Of a stretch of 64,000 bases of DNA, positions 11,808 to 23,226 are shown piece after piece. Under the pieces are notes generated by a model that saw only the letters and a list, made by a program, of their open reading frames with translations, had not been told where the DNA came from and made no database searches. Position 1 is the stretch's first letter; each line of letters starts with the position of its first letter. Source of the stretch: Lindgomyces ingoldianus. Taxonomy: Eukaryota > Ascomycota > Dothideomycetes > Pleosporales > Lindgomycetaceae. The position numbers and the translations under genes are program-made. The DNA is taken from the NCBI RefSeq assembly GCF_010093535.1, contig NW_022985193.1:435591-499590 (forward strand), read 5' to 3'.

Positions 11808-12797
11808 GTGGTGGTGCTCAGGGAAAGGAATGACATATGAGACGCCATCCGATGAAGGAATGGTTTTTGGGGGGGGATTCATACACCACTTCTATGGAGC
11901 TTAGAAAGGTCGCTCATTAGAGCGGTTACAAAAAAAAAGCTTCGAATCAAGTCTACAAATAGCCCAGCTAAGATTAGCGTGATTTTTGCGGGCCGTTCAT
12001 TCTCATGCCAGATTTCCATCTATCATCAACTTGAAAATGCATCCTTGAATCTCGCTCAGTTCTATTGCCTTGGGGAAAGCTTCTTGGCCACATAATTCAG
12101 CCGGATGAAACAGCACAAAGTCAGCCGCCCGCTGTTTATTTTCGGTGCCCACGATATCCTGTCTCTATTCCCAATTAAGTTCCAAGACCTCAATCTTCAC
12201 AGGAATCAATCCCTATCGGTATCTCAGCATGGAGCTTGTCCAGGCTTTGCTTGCTTTCAAGGAACAGCCACGCGACTAAAGGATCTTCAATATCGACCTT
12301 CTTCTTCCGGCTAGGTTTCAGACATTGTATGCATCCGTTTCCACCTACCGATATTTTCTTTCCGCTTGCCGTTATTTGACATCGCGCACATGTCTGTTGT
12401 CGTCAGAGGCTGCATTTCTCTCCTTTTCTTCCGTTGCAAGGAACATACAGCAAGCCGAACCCGTTGCCCACACTCTGCACCCCGACAACTGGCCTACTAT
12501 TTTCGGTAGAAAGTGGGTGTGTCGCATAATCAGCTTTCGTTCGGAGCGCTGCCGTGCCGCAGATGTGTGTCTCTTTTTTCCAGAATCGCAATTTATGCAA
12601 GGGCCCTAGTTCGAGGTACACTGGTCACCCCTAACAAAAAGAGCAGGACAGATAAGCTTCCCAGGACAATGGTTTCCCGCATAGTGCTATCACTGTCACA
12701 TTTATAGAGCAACGCCCGCTAGGTCATGCTGACTTGATCCACGTCCAATGTACCACAGTCTGAAGACTGAGATCGTACCTAAAGCTGAGTATTTGCA
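11808..12797. other. Intergenic region between THS1 and amino acid permease
   Basis: About 1 kb holding the THS1 3' end, with short A and G homopolymers near 11866-11940, and the promoter of the permease gene. No gene, RNA or repeat was recognised. Confidence 0.45.
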
Positions 12798-14697
12798 ATG
12801 GCTCAACCTCCTGCCGGTCTTGCTCTCGATGGTGGCGACCCTCGATTGAGTAGTGGCCCAACTGCGAAGATGATTCACGATCCAAAGTTTGTTATCCAAA
12901 GAATCTATTTCTAGCCCTAATCCGATGCAGTGTCACATTTGAGGAATATGTGTACTATGCGAAGATCGAACGGGCTCGCGAGAAACAACACCCAGACGTA
13001 CTCGATCTAGTCACGTCTTTGAAATCCGTCTTGGGAAAGAAGAAGGTCGTTGTAGACATAGATGCACCGTCTTCTGTGCAAGCAACTCAAGCTACGAAGG
13101 ATGAGAAAGGGATCCCTAGAGATCAGCCACCAGCGGTAGCTGAAGAGGAATGGTACCAAGCTTCGAGGGCTTTGCGAACGGCGACATGGGGGGCTGTATT
13201 TTATCTCATTACGACAGACGTCCTTGGGCCATATTCTGTGCCGTACGTACACGTCAAAGAGGGTAGAACGACACTAACTAGCCTGGTAGTTGGGCTCTTT
13301 CCCAGATGGGGTATGGACCAGGCGTGACTTTGTATACCATCTTTGGACTCTTGGCTGGATAGTGAGTCGCCTTTCCACACAACTTCTTGAAGCAGCCCTT
13401 TCTGCCCTCATTTAGTCCTTTCATAGGCATCGTATCACTAACGACCTCCAGCACCGGGTGGCAAATCTGGCAGATGTTTCTCCGTCTCGACTCGTCAATC
13501 TACCCTTTGAAATCTTTCGGAGACATCGCGTTTCGTGTTTACGGTTCCTGGGCTCGACACTCAGTCAACATTCTTCAATCCCTCCAGCTTATCTTCAACG
13601 TCGGCGTCATCGTGATTCAAAATGGCCAAGGTCTATACCAAATCAATAGCAACATCTGCTATGTTGCTTGTTGCATAATCTGGGTGTGTTCCGGCATGAT
13701 GCTTGGCCAAATCCGAACGCTGCAGAAATTTGGCTGGGTTGCAAATCTAGCCATATGGATTAATATTGTGGTTATGATATTGACAATGGTTATAGTGAGC
13801 CACAGCCCACCGAATTACACCGCATCTGAAGCATCAAATGGACGTGGCCGAGATTTTGGACCGATCTCTACATATGCTAGCGCGCCACCTTATAGCGAAG
13901 GGTTTCAAACTGGTATCTCCGGTCTGATGCAAGCAGTCTATTCATACGGCGGCGCACTCATCTTCTGCGAATTTATGAGCGAAATGCGAAAGCCTGGTGA
14001 CTTCTGGAAGGCTTTGCTCATCGCTGATTCCTTCATTTACGTCACATATCTCTTCTTCGGACTCTACGTCTACAGCTTCCACGGCGAATTCGTCGTCAAT
14101 CCAGCATTCCAAGGGATCTCGCCTCAGAGTGCCTTGAAGGCCGGAAATACGTTGGGACTGATCTCTGCGTTGATCGCTGGAGCTCTGTACGGCAACATCG
14201 GCGTAAAAGTAATCTATACCAACATCCTCAGGGAATTCTTCAACGCGCCCCCACTGGACGAGAAGTTGGGGAAGTTCTTGTGGGTGGGACTGGTCCCGCT
14301 CTATTGGGCCGTGGCTTTCGTTCTTGCAGCTGCTATTCCGAATTTCCCATACCTCTTGGGTCTTGTGGCGGCAGTTTGTATTCTGCAGTTCACGTATACT
14401 ATTCCGCCGCTGATGATGCTGGGATGTGATATACAGTACCATTCTATCAGAGAGGCACAAGGTGAAGGGTTTGATCCGGCAACAGGACAGACGAAGAGAC
14501 TGGATGATGGATGGAAGAGATGGCTCAGAGGCGCGAAGACGTATTGGTATGTTAATGTGTGGAATTTGCTGTTCTTCTTTGGGGCGCTCGTTACAGCGGC
14601 ACTAGGGATGTATAGTAGTATTCAAGGACTGAAGATGGCATTCGCGACTGGCAGGAGTACGAGTTTCAGCTGTAAAGGTCCTTTAGGGTCGGGGTAA
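12798..14697 (+). CDS. Amino acid permease of the AAAP/Aa_trans family (Neurospora Mtr-like)
   Basis: Four exons (12798-12886, 12931-13242, 13290-13361, 13452-14697) give 572 residues. The protein resembles the Aa_trans family (PF01490) that includes the Neurospora neutral and aromatic amino acid permease Mtr. The N-terminal tail is hydrophilic (VTFEEYVYYAKIERARE). Membrane segments start at WGAVFYLITTDVLGPYSVP and continue through GYTGWQIWQMFLRLDS, with roughly ten or eleven hydrophobic helices; the last is YVNVWNLLFFFGALVTAALGMY. The first intron is only 44 bp and uses GTTTGT, chosen because it alone joins DPN to VTFEEY in frame. Substrate and plasma-membrane versus vacuolar location cannot be settled from sequence; Mtr-like proton symport at the plasma membrane is the best guess. 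Confidence 0.88.
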
Positions 14698-15180
14698 AGC
14701 GAAAGGCGATTTAGGTAACTCTAGTTCTGCCAACTCCTTCCATTATGAACTACCTCAAGAGTAATAGAGATAGGCAACACAGCCAGCAATCTATGATCAA
14801 CTTGGGTATGCAAATAATATCACACTTTAGTTCAAACTCCTGGCTATGTTGGTTAGCCTTACAAGGTCACAAAGATTTCACAGAATGCAAACGATATCTC
14901 AGAATACTCGATATTTTCGACACTGTTGTCTATTGAATGCAACATACCATACCATATCCTCAATGCCTAGCATAGTGATGCTGCTGAAGCAAACCTAGCC
15001 AAACCCCCCTCACCAGTCAAACAACTCAGAAGGGATCCAATATAGAATATCCAACAAAGAAGTACAACCCCCCACACCCGTCCCCATCTCTCGCATGCCT
15101 CAACTATTAGCGATAGGCACGGCCAAGCTCATGAGGAGATTTCGGAGCCAACCCATAATCCCTCTTCAACTTATTTTTAT
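14698..15180. other. Convergent 3' intergenic region
   Basis: AT-richer spacer between the permease (+) and GH16 (-) genes. Nothing else was recognised. Confidence 0.45.
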
Positions 15181-16212
15181 TCATGTCTGCTGATCAGTCT
15201 GGAACCAACGCAATCCCTTAATCTCCCAATACGCTTGCGCGAAAGCCTCAGGGTTATCACGGACATACTCTTCACACGTACTCGCACCAGTCTTCGCAGC
15301 GCACGATTTCGCCCACTCTTTCTCCTCGCCCGCCCATTCTCCGCAGAAGGTTATGCCGAGGATAATTTTAAGGTCCTTGAAGCGTTCTTTGAAGTCGCAG
15401 CCGGAGCCCTGGAATTTCGCTATCGGTGTGCCGAAGGTTCCAGGTTCGGGGTTCATAGTCAGGTCTTTGGGGAGGGATGTGGAATTGCGGGCGAAGAGCC
15501 AGACTGAGATGTCAGTGGTGGTCCACTCCATGGCGTAGATACCTCCACCGGCTTGGTTGAACTCGGTGCCGTAGGACGGCGCCGAGAGTGATGAGTCGTG
15601 GATAGAGCATCCGACGTTCTTGGGTTGATCGGTTGCAGCCACGTCGCAGTTTGAGGTTGCCATGAAGCCGGTGAAGGTGGCTTGTTCGTTCATATTTCCC
15701 TGGCCGCCGCCCGTAGTGTTAGAAACAGTGCAGCCAGTTGAGGTGTGAAGAGTGACGGTGTTTTGAGTGTAATGGTTTACGCCTTCGATGATGTCGATTT
15801 CGCCGCCATTGGGCCAAGTTTCGGAAACGCTGAGCATCCAGGCGGCTGGCCATGTACCACAGATTGAGTCGGGCATGTGGACAATGTCCATGATGAGGAG
15901 GCCCTGGTTGTAATGTTTAGTGCTTTCTACGCGGATGCTAGGACGGCCCTCGGGAGTCTGGTCCTTGTAGTTAACGCCCAAGTAGATCGATTCGTTCAGA
16001 TAGCCGATGTATTCATTCTTGACGGCATCTTCGATGGACTGATATTGAACAAAGCCATGCGACGGATCCGGATCATTATAGAACTCGAAACTGGTGAAGA
16101 AGTTCTTGTAGGATAAGTCGTCGACGAGGCTGTATTCAGGTTGGGCCACTGCAATGGGCGTGAAGCGAGAAAGCGTGAAGGTGGCCAGCACCTGGAATGC
16201 GAAGCTGCGCAT
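15181..16212 (-). CDS. Secreted GH16 endo-beta-1,3(4)-glucanase-like hydrolase
   Basis: Single exon of 343 residues. An N-terminal signal peptide (about residues 1-23, ending ...AVAQPEYSL) is followed by a glycoside hydrolase family 16 fold. The active-site motif GEIDIIEG carries the catalytic Glu138 and Glu143 with Asp140 between them. Other family landmarks are GTWPAAWML and a W-rich strand MEWTTTDISVWLF. Fungal members of this subfamily cut mixed-linked or beta-1,3-glucans outside the cell or in the wall. Cysteines near the end (CGEWAGEEKEW, CAAKTGASTCEEY) may form disulfides. No GPI signal is visible at the C-terminus (WFQTDQQT), so it is probably freely secreted. No intron is needed. Exact glucan specificity is unknown. 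Confidence 0.9.
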   Translation of the reverse strand: MRSFAFQVLATFTLSRFTPIAVAQPEYSLVDDLSYKNFFTSFEFYNDPDPSHGFVQYQSIEDAVKNEYIGYLNESIYLGVNYKDQTPEGRPSIRVESTKHYNQGLLIMDIVHMPDSICGTWPAAWMLSVSETWPNGGEIDIIEGVNHYTQNTVTLHTSTGCTVSNTTGGGQGNMNEQATFTGFMATSNCDVAATDQPKNVGCSIHDSSLSAPSYGTEFNQAGGGIYAMEWTTTDISVWLFARNSTSLPKDLTMNPEPGTFGTPIAKFQGSGCDFKERFKDLKIILGITFCGEWAGEEKEWAKSCAAKTGASTCEEYVRDNPEAFAQAYWEIKGLRWFQTDQQT

Positions 16213-17059
16213 GGTGGATTTGAAAGATATGCGAAAAGAAGTCTACGCAGACATGCCGTTGTTCGAAACAGCAGGTGCGAAGGAATGGGTTGAATATAAA
16301 TGCAGAGCGGGGTATTAAAAGAGGCCTAGAGTTCGGAGGTAGATATTTATTAGTGTTGAGCCATGTGTAGAAGTCATTTGTTGAGTCCATTCAATAGCAT
16401 TTCCTTTAGGAATTGTGCGAGAATAATAACAATAAAAAAGTATTGTGCACTCCGCAACTGCCAGGGGCGGTGAAGAAGGTAGTTTCACCGCAGATGGTCA
16501 CCTTGAGGGCTCACCTTGACTCGAAGGGTGAAGAATACTGGCCTGGTGTGAAGCCGAGTTCACTTAGTCTCTTAGTACAGAATCTCTCGAGTTTCTTGCT
16601 GAAGCCATCAGTACCTGATCTTTGAATTAATACTAGCGAGCGTACCTTGATGAATACAGAGACGGGAATAGCGAACAATGCATTGCATCACCAAATAAAA
16701 GAATAGGAGTGAAAGTGTCAAGATTTCGTTATTACTCTGCCTCACGACCGCATCTACCTGACATAGGCGAGTAAATGACAAAGTTAAAAGCAGCAAACCC
16801 AGTAGCCATTTAGCTATATGTTGAACCCCACTTATGCAATCAACATCCAAGCAAGATCTCATGCATATGGACATCAACGCCGAATCTGGCTGCAGACCTC
16901 ATTGATGTCATAATGGGGTTGATAAGAGTGAGAGCGCTGACAGACAAATGTAACCCGGTTATCAAGTGTCAATCGACTTGGTAAATCTATGTGCGCGAAC
17001 AATTTTGGTTCTGGGATAAAAGGATGGAATGAGTGGGACAGAAGGTATGGGTTGCGGAC
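16213..17059. other. GH16 promoter and VTS1 3' region
   Basis: About 850 bp between two minus-strand genes. Only short frames without resemblance to known proteins are present. Confidence 0.45.
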
Positions 17060-19007
17060 TCAGCGCAACTTGCCCTCGTTTTTTGCCTCCCTGACTTGCT
17101 CAAAGACCTGGCATAGTTAGCATCTGGGCAAATTTCAGCGCTCAAAATCTAAGCTTACCTTCAGCATCTTTCTACGGGCGCCCAAAGCATTCACACCACG
17201 CTTCTCCAGACCCTCATCATCAAGCTCGACCAGCTCATGCCATTTCAGGTCCTTGAGATTATCGGTGTACTTGTGCAAGCGGAGACTCCTAAGCCAGCTT
17301 GGGATGTCTTGAAGAAGATTGGGATCGGTGGGATCTTCCGGAGGCTTAGAGCTTCCACGCCGGCCACGCGGGGATCTGCCGCGGTTGATCTCTGAATGAT
17401 CGGAGATGTAACCTGGATGATCACCACCAACTCCGATACCGAACTGACTCAAGTTCAATCCTGCCAAACTATTGTTCATGAGGGGGTTTGTTCCATAATC
17501 AGCAGCTAGGAATCCGTTGTTCTGTGGAGATGCGAAGCTCATTCCACCAAGTCCTTGGCCCTGCATAGCAAGACCTGGAGAGTTCGGGCGAGAGCGGCGA
17601 CCGTGCATAGCAGCAAGTTGCTGTGCTTGGAGGGCAGCAGCCTGTTGAGGGGTCAAGACCTGGCCCATTTCGTTGGTCATGACAAAGTTGGCATTGGGAA
17701 CCTGGGAGATGTTTACACTCGGGGACAAAGGAACATTGTTTCCAGCTCCTTGACCTTCGGAGGATCGTGCGCGGCGGTACTTGCGGACATCATCTAGTTG
17801 AATACGATTGTTCACTGTGGAAAGCGCTGCGAGCTTCATGGCTGTAGCATTGGCTACCATATCTGCCTGGCTTGCACTCTGCTGGTTCGAGAAGTTGGAA
17901 ACCATGGGCGTACTCAGCTGCGAAGCCCAGCTTCCGCCAGGGGCATACGACGGAGAGAGCATTGGCATGGAACCAATATTCTGATCCGGTGCATTGAGGG
18001 TAGTGTTTTGCACGTTTCCGTCGCTCGAAAGCGGCAGGCGTGGGGAGCGGAGTCCAGCGGACGGAGGTGGCTGAGAGAACTGGCCCATCGGTTGATGGCC
18101 AGAAGATGACTTAGGGCGGGCTTGACCCTCACCCCATGGAGAAGTGGGATTTTGGTTCTCCTTCCTGTCCCCTTCCGGGCCTGAAATGACAGGGGCAACC
18201 AAAGAGCTCCGATCGCCTACGGTACTGTTGCGGTTTGACGCTGGTGCAATGCCGGTGGTCTCGGTGAACTCAGCCTTTTGCTTGGCAATGGCGGCGGCCG
18301 CATCGGGGAACATGCGGTGGATAGTGGACGTATCCAACCCAGAGTTGCGCTTCGCGCCTGGAGATGGGGGGGGTCGGCCAAGTCCCAGAGAGTTGCGAGG
18401 GTTCTCGCCGACATTGAGCTTGCTCATGGCATCGCTCAATTTTTGCGTCATCGGGTCTATGAGACGTAAGCTTGGAATCAATTTTCATCTTGTAGTAAGA
18501 AAACTGACCCTTCTCCCCAAAGTTAGCGGGCGAAAGCACGCCAGACATGGGGAGGCTCTTCGACATCTGCTGCAGGACCTGGATGAAGAATCTGATCTGG
18601 ACCTGTGTGGTCTGCTGCAGCAAGGCGTAGAGTGCAGCCGTCCGCTCGGCCTCGCTGAGCACGCGAAACCACTGCTCGATAGCGCTCAGCTCGTCCTTGA
18701 AGTCCTGGTCGAGGGTGGCGGTGGCCATCTCCTCGAGCGTCACCTCGTACTGATCGATGTCTGCGAGCCATTGCTGGGCAGCTCGTTCCATCTCGTCTGG
18801 GTTGCCAGAGTTCGTGTTCGTCCGGCCAAAGTAGACCTCCGAGGCGGGGCGAATGCCGCGGTTGGCCAAAGGCGAGGAGAAGCCGCCCATGTCAGCCGAC
18901 GCGCGAAGGTGGTGGCCGGCGCCGATAGAGCGAGAATTCGGGGGGCGGAGAGAGCTCGAGCCTTCGGGGGTGCTATTGCGGTTCGCAGCAATGTGGGCTG
19001 CAGACAT
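17060..19007 (-). CDS. VTS1: SAM-domain RNA-binding protein Vts1 (Smaug family)
   Basis: Three exons (19007-18509, 18456-17159, 17107-17060) give 614 residues. Vts1 binds Smaug-recognition hairpins in mRNA and promotes deadenylation and decay. The N-terminal part holds a conserved helical block ([21 protein letters not shown] through [17 protein letters not shown]). The middle is Ser/Pro/Gln/Asn-rich and disordered. The C-terminus has the SAM domain, [20 protein letters not shown] through [13 protein letters not shown], and the last 48-bp exon adds [15 protein letters not shown]. Without that exon the frame would stop early at 17135. The ATG at 19007 follows a possible acceptor (CCCAG) a few codons upstream, so an intron in the 5' leader is possible. 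Confidence 0.92.
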
Positions 19008-20239
19008 AGTGTCGGTCGCAGCTACTTCCTCTTCGATATTCTGGGAAGTGTCGTTAGTGGATGTGTGGCAGGCTCGAGGGGAGCAGGCGGCAGCGCGAGG
19101 AAGGTGGGGTGATGGCACACACAGTGGGGCGGGGAAAGGCAGGCTCTTCACAGGGCTGGTGGGCGATCGAGGTCTCCTGCAGTTCCTGCTGGCCTCAAAG
19201 GAGCTCGACGATTGTGCGCTTCAGGAGTCGGTGCTCACAGCAGGCGGCGCTCGTGCAGGCAACGAGGCACTTGGCGGGGGAAAAGAACAATCGCTGCAGC
19301 ACCGAGAAGAGGAGAGATGCGTAAAATACCAAAGTACAACGAAGGAAAGGAAGGAGGAGGAGGGAGAGGGGGGCGAGCGAACGCGGCCGTCGTTCTGTGC
19401 GTGAGTGAAGGAGAAAGGTGAGGATCCAAGACTTGGAGGTCGTTGGTCGTTGGTTCTTCGGCTGGCCCAATCGCCGCGCTAAAGGCGAGAGATCCCTGCA
19501 GGCACAGTGAATGGTCAGCCCAAGGCCCTGGTCCTCGAGCGTTTTCAGCTCTGACACCTGGGCAGCAATTGAAGCCTATTGACCGTTGGCGCACAGCTGC
19601 TGCGCATGCCGTCGTCGTACAGAGGAACGTCTTACACAGCATGGCCGTGTCCCTCACTGTCGCCATTCACCAACCGCCCCACCCTAGCTATCCATCTTAT
19701 TGACACTTGCCGCGTTTCGAGTTCATCAGGCGTCGCTCACCAAACCCCCCCCCCCCCCCCCGCCCCCCCAATTCCCTCCGTACCAGGCCTAGCGCCAGAG
19801 ATCTATCAACATTCACCAAAAAGGACATAGGCACACGAGCAGCTGCTCTCACCAAAAGAATCTTTCGGATCACATCCTTCTGTGACGTTTTATGCTGACC
19901 GACTGCCTCGATTCGGCCATCTCGTTACATCCGATGCAGGCTATGGAGCGCATGAATTCCTCCCCGGAATATTTCTCTGCTGTTTCTCCGCCGTTTGACT
20001 TTTGTTCTCCGCATGCTATTCGTTTGGGACCTCCGTTTCTATTAAAGGAGCACCCCGAAAAGTCGGCCTGGCACCCCCCGCTATCATTTTCTGTGTGAAG
20101 CAGGAGGTGAACGGGTCACGCATTTCACTTGTGTTGCTGGCAAAAAGACCTTCGTTCGCCAGTTGTTTGTCAATTGATGAGTGTGTCGCTTGCTTCTATT
20201 CACCACTCAATGGCATAGTTCGGCAATTCGCGCCTAACT
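19008..20239. other. Long VTS1 upstream region
   Basis: About 1.2 kb between the VTS1 start and the COG5 stop, both on the minus strand. The part next to VTS1 is GC- and purine-rich on the plus strand (AGGAGG tracts near 19345-19385), which suggests a long structured 5' leader. It also contains a poly-C tract. No gene was recognised. Confidence 0.45.
19745..19769. repeat. Poly-C tract
   Basis: A run of about 17 C, one G, then 7 C. Such homopolymers are prone to length error in sequencing and to real length change. It lies outside any supported gene. Confidence 0.85.
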
Positions 20240-21604
20240 TCATCTACCCAATGCTCCCATGATCGATCCAACCATTACCGCGGCCTCACGTTCCCAATTT
20301 CCTGCCATGACTGTTTTTCCCCTATTCATCGGACCCGTGGGCAACTGCGATCCACGATTCACACATTCGCGGACAGCATCCTTGACCTTTTCCTTGTTCG
20401 ATCGTAATGTCCTCGCTGAGACCCCGCCCCTGTGCATGATCTCTTGCACCCGTGGCGAGAGACTTGAAGCTAGAGACCTCCAGAAGTAGGATGGTAGGGA
20501 GGAAGTATCGAGAGCCTGCAGAATCGGTCGTAAGAAGTTCACAGGCGCTTTCCGCTCTAGGTGTTGACCCTCCATCACAGGTGGTGCTTCCAGGAGAGGG
20601 TGAGCAGGAGACTTTGTGGATTCTAGCAGAGCTTCCAGGGCTACAATATTTTGACAGCGAGCCGATACTTCTAACAGAGTTCGATCCAGAGTAGGTAGTG
20701 TTGATAATGACCGGGAAAGTGATGCAAGTGAGGATTTCAGTGCGGTTTGTAGATAGTCCTGAAGTGCATTGAGCAATAGTGTTGGCTGGAAATCCTCAAT
20801 GGCAGTATTTGGTGGTGTGGGAGAAAGCAGGTAAAGCGTTAACAAGGCAGACGTAGTTCTCGACTTCGTGTCCTCAGTCTGCGTGTAGGTAGACGACGAA
20901 GATTGGCCCGAAGAAGTAAGCAGCGAAGACATTGAAAACTCCTTGACCACTTGCTGTGCTCTCGAGGAAATGCTCCGCTCTCCAGGATTGGCCAATTCAT
21001 TTTTCAATGTGTTGATTACACTGACTCTGTCCAGGCCCTCGCCCTCCTCGCCGCCCCCCGAAGCTGCAAATATCTGGCGAAGAGATAGCAGCGTATCCGC
21101 AGACCGCACCATAGCCCTATGATCCTCCTTTTTTGCACTGCCAATACCACCCAATTCGGACATGCGAACCTCAAGCTGTCTTCCAAGCATGAGGCACCTT
21201 GCAACCGCTCTTCCAAGCTTTACCGTCTGGCAGAGCCTCTCGGCAGTGAGACGAACTTGCTCAGCGACTTCATAGCGGTCTATGACTTCTTTTTGGAGGG
21301 TTCTGTACGACTCGGTCAGACTGGCCACTTGTGCCTCGACCTCTTGCCGTATTCTTCCACTAGACTCGGCATGGTCTCTTGTATGCTCTAACAACGGAAG
21401 TGCAGCCTTGGTGGTAAGCGAGTCAATATGGGTGTCAATCTCCTGCACATCGAAAAGGACACGAGAGAGGGGTGTGGACAGGTCTAGCGGCGTATCCGAG
21501 GGGTTATTTGTCGCAAGCACCAAAGTATTTGCGAAAGAGGCTGCTGAAAAGGCCGGGGCCAGGAATACTTCATAGTCAATGTACGACGGCTCACCGTCCG
21601 ACAT
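20240..21604 (-). CDS. COG5: Conserved oligomeric Golgi complex subunit 5
   Basis: Single exon, 454 residues. COG is an eight-subunit tether for retrograde vesicles in the Golgi, and Cog5 sits in lobe B. The N-terminus YEVFLAPAFSAASFANTLVL, then PLDLSTPLSRVLFDVQEIDTHI and SLTTKAALPLLEH, is the characteristic fungal Cog5 start. It is followed by a long helical segment rich in Glu, Arg and Leu (RIRQEVEAQVASLTESYRTLQ, RLTAERLCQTVKLGRAVARCLMLGRQLE) that fits the coiled-coil of COG subunits. The ATG at 21604 is chosen because the family homology begins right after it; the open frame runs further upstream but without similarity. It is shorter than animal Cog5, as is usual in fungi. The start faces the ureidoglycolate lyase gene across 240 bp. 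Confidence 0.88.
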   Translation of the reverse strand: MSDGEPSYIDYEVFLAPAFSAASFANTLVLATNNPSDTPLDLSTPLSRVLFDVQEIDTHIDSLTTKAALPLLEHTRDHAESSGRIRQEVEAQVASLTESYRTLQKEVIDRYEVAEQVRLTAERLCQTVKLGRAVARCLMLGRQLEVRMSELGGIGSAKKEDHRAMVRSADTLLSLRQIFAASGGGEEGEGLDRVSVINTLKNELANPGERSISSRAQQVVKEFSMSSLLTSSGQSSSSTYTQTEDTKSRTTSALLTLYLLSPTPPNTAIEDFQPTLLLNALQDYLQTALKSSLASLSRSLSTLPTLDRTLLEVSARCQNIVALEALLESTKSPAHPLLEAPPVMEGQHLERKAPVNFLRPILQALDTSSLPSYFWRSLASSLSPRVQEIMHRGGVSARTLRSNKEKVKDAVRECVNRGSQLPTGPMNRGKTVMAGNWEREAAVMVGSIMGALGR

Positions 21605-21705
21605 GTTGGAAGTTGTGCGGAAACGCTGGTGCAAATGGTCTCTTATGCTCGAAGTTGACGACCTGCATGGCTTGGCGGAACCGGAGATTATTCCAAGGTT
21701 GGCGG

Positions 21706-21711
21706 TTATCG
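21706..21711 (-). promoter_or_regulatory. GATA-type motif in COG5/DAL3 divergent promoter
   Basis: CGATAA on the minus strand matches the HGATAR site of AreA/Gln3-type nitrogen regulators, about 135 bp before the ureidoglycolate lyase start. The motif is short and could be chance. Confidence 0.25.
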
Positions 21712-21844
21712 ATATCGCTAAACCCCTAACCCTGCAATGTTTAGCGGACCTTGACATTCACAAGCTTGATCAACTCTTCGACGCCTTGACTCCTTTCCCT
21801 TCTCAACCCCACACCAAGTCCAATTGCGGCAAAACCTACCCATC

Positions 21845-22792
21845 ATGCCAACCTCAATGCCGTGCCCTTCTATGCGTATCCCCATCGAGCTTCTCACGCA
21901 ATCCTCTTTCTCACAATTCGGCACTGTCATCGAGAACCCCGCACACTCCAACGCCCCGCGTTCCCAACGAATGCCCCTACCAGATGCCGTATCTGCAAAT
22001 CAGGGGACCGCACTCAAATTCTTCGATGTAACACACATGTCGAATCTTTACAGCCTTGCTCCCAGCAAGAAACCGGCTCGTGCGGTCATGAACATGTTCG
22101 TCTGCGCACCCCGCGATCTCCGCCCTCACGAGCCTTCGGAGAGCATGCCTTCGAGCTGGGGAGACATAGACTTTGACGAGGATGATGACGGAGATGGAGA
22201 CAGACAATTGTTTGATGTGCAGATACTAGAAAGACACCCCTTTACTACACAGACCTTCATTCCTATGGGACTGTCACAAACGGACAGGCACACTCAGTAC
22301 CTTGTCATTGTAGCTCCGACGCTCCCAGCCTCCGCGTCCCGAAGGCACACTGGCCGACCGCCTCCATACCCAACCCCGAAAGTCAAAAGGCAGAAGTCTA
22401 TGAAAGACATATTTGCTCGAGCTCGACCCTCGCCCTTCACCAACGAAGCCGCTCCACCACCAAATATAGTCACACGGCTACATCCCTCACAACAACCCAA
22501 GGGGCCAGGCCTACCCGACCTGAAGAATCTCAGGGCGTTTGTCGCCACGGGAAATCAGGCAGTGACATATGGGGCTGGAACATGGCATGCTCCGATGGTC
22601 GTCATTGGGGACCGACCTATTGATTTTGTCGTCATTCAATTCGCAAATGGTGTCAACAACGAAGATTGCCAAGAAATCACTCTCCTGCCAGATAGAGACG
22701 CAGAAGAGGGTATGGTCATTCAGGTCGATGAGGATTCTTCTGGAAAGGTGCTGGTTAAGGCCGGGGTTGGATCTGTAAAAGCTAAATTATGA
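21845..22792 (+). CDS. DAL3: Ureidoglycolate lyase (allantoin degradation)
   Basis: Single exon, 315 residues starting MPTSMPCPSM. The enzyme splits ureidoglycolate into glyoxylate and urea, the last step of allantoin/purine catabolism. Family PF04115 is recognised from IELLTQSSFSQFGTVIENP, ALKFFDVTHMSNLY and RHPFTTQTFIPMG. The strongest match is the C-terminal YGAGTWHAPMVVIG ... DFVVIQFANG ... EDCQEI, whose histidine lies in the cupin-like active site. An insert of about 70 residues (basic, Pro-rich, VKRQKSMKDIFARARPSPF) separates the halves; such a low-complexity insert makes the protein longer than yeast Dal3 (195). It shares a 240-bp promoter with COG5. Nitrogen regulation is expected for the family but only weakly supported by one GATA motif. 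Confidence 0.88.
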   Translation: MPTSMPCPSMRIPIELLTQSSFSQFGTVIENPAHSNAPRSQRMPLPDAVSANQGTALKFFDVTHMSNLYSLAPSKKPARAVMNMFVCAPRDLRPHEPSESMPSSWGDIDFDEDDDGDGDRQLFDVQILERHPFTTQTFIPMGLSQTDRHTQYLVIVAPTLPASASRRHTGRPPPYPTPKVKRQKSMKDIFARARPSPFTNEAAPPPNIVTRLHPSQQPKGPGLPDLKNLRAFVATGNQAVTYGAGTWHAPMVVIGDRPIDFVVIQFANGVNNEDCQEITLLPDRDAEEGMVIQVDEDSSGKVLVKAGVGSVKAKL

Positions 22793-23226
22793 GCGAGATC
22801 TCGACTGTTGGGCATTGCCACGCTTTCTTCCATTCGAGTAATATACAATTTGGGTCTAGATTTTTAATACAAGAGCAATTCTTCCGTCGAAATCGGAAGA
22901 GGGGCTTTTCTTTACTCGGTTAGCATCTTGAAACGTGCCGCGATGTGTTCGCAGTACATCTTGTCACCTTACGCGGAACATGGTCGGGGTAATATTAGAC
23001 AGAAAGCTGCACCCTGTTCACGTTCTCCCTGGTTCTAGCAAGAGGCTCAACAAATAGACTCTATCCTAGTCATGTTCCACGTTAGGTGAGAAGGTATAGT
23101 ATCTATTAGGCCCCGGGCTCGTGCACTATCGTAAAACGAAGGCACAAGTCGTCCATTGGGAATGAAACAGAAAACAATCAACATAAAAGACAATAATCAC
23201 GATCTCCAAACTCGTTTCGCCACCCC
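22793..23226. other. Convergent spacer containing a MITE copy
   Basis: The 3' ends of ureidoglycolate lyase (+) and the SprT-like gene (-) face each other. A 150-bp inverted-repeat element occupies 22952-23101; the rest shows nothing. Confidence 0.5.
22952..23101 (+). mobile_element. MITE-like element, copy 1
   Basis: About 150 bp with terminal inverted repeats. The right end reads CATGTTCCACGTTAGGTGA and the left end carries its complement with small changes (TCACCTTACGCGGAACATG). The inner part contains the family landmark GTTCTAGCAAGA followed by AATAGACTC. There is no coding capacity. Confidence 0.85.

Noticed and set aside
18144..19112. A 322-residue plus-strand frame over VTS1
   Set aside because: It is low complexity and antisense to a well-supported exon, with no family resemblance.
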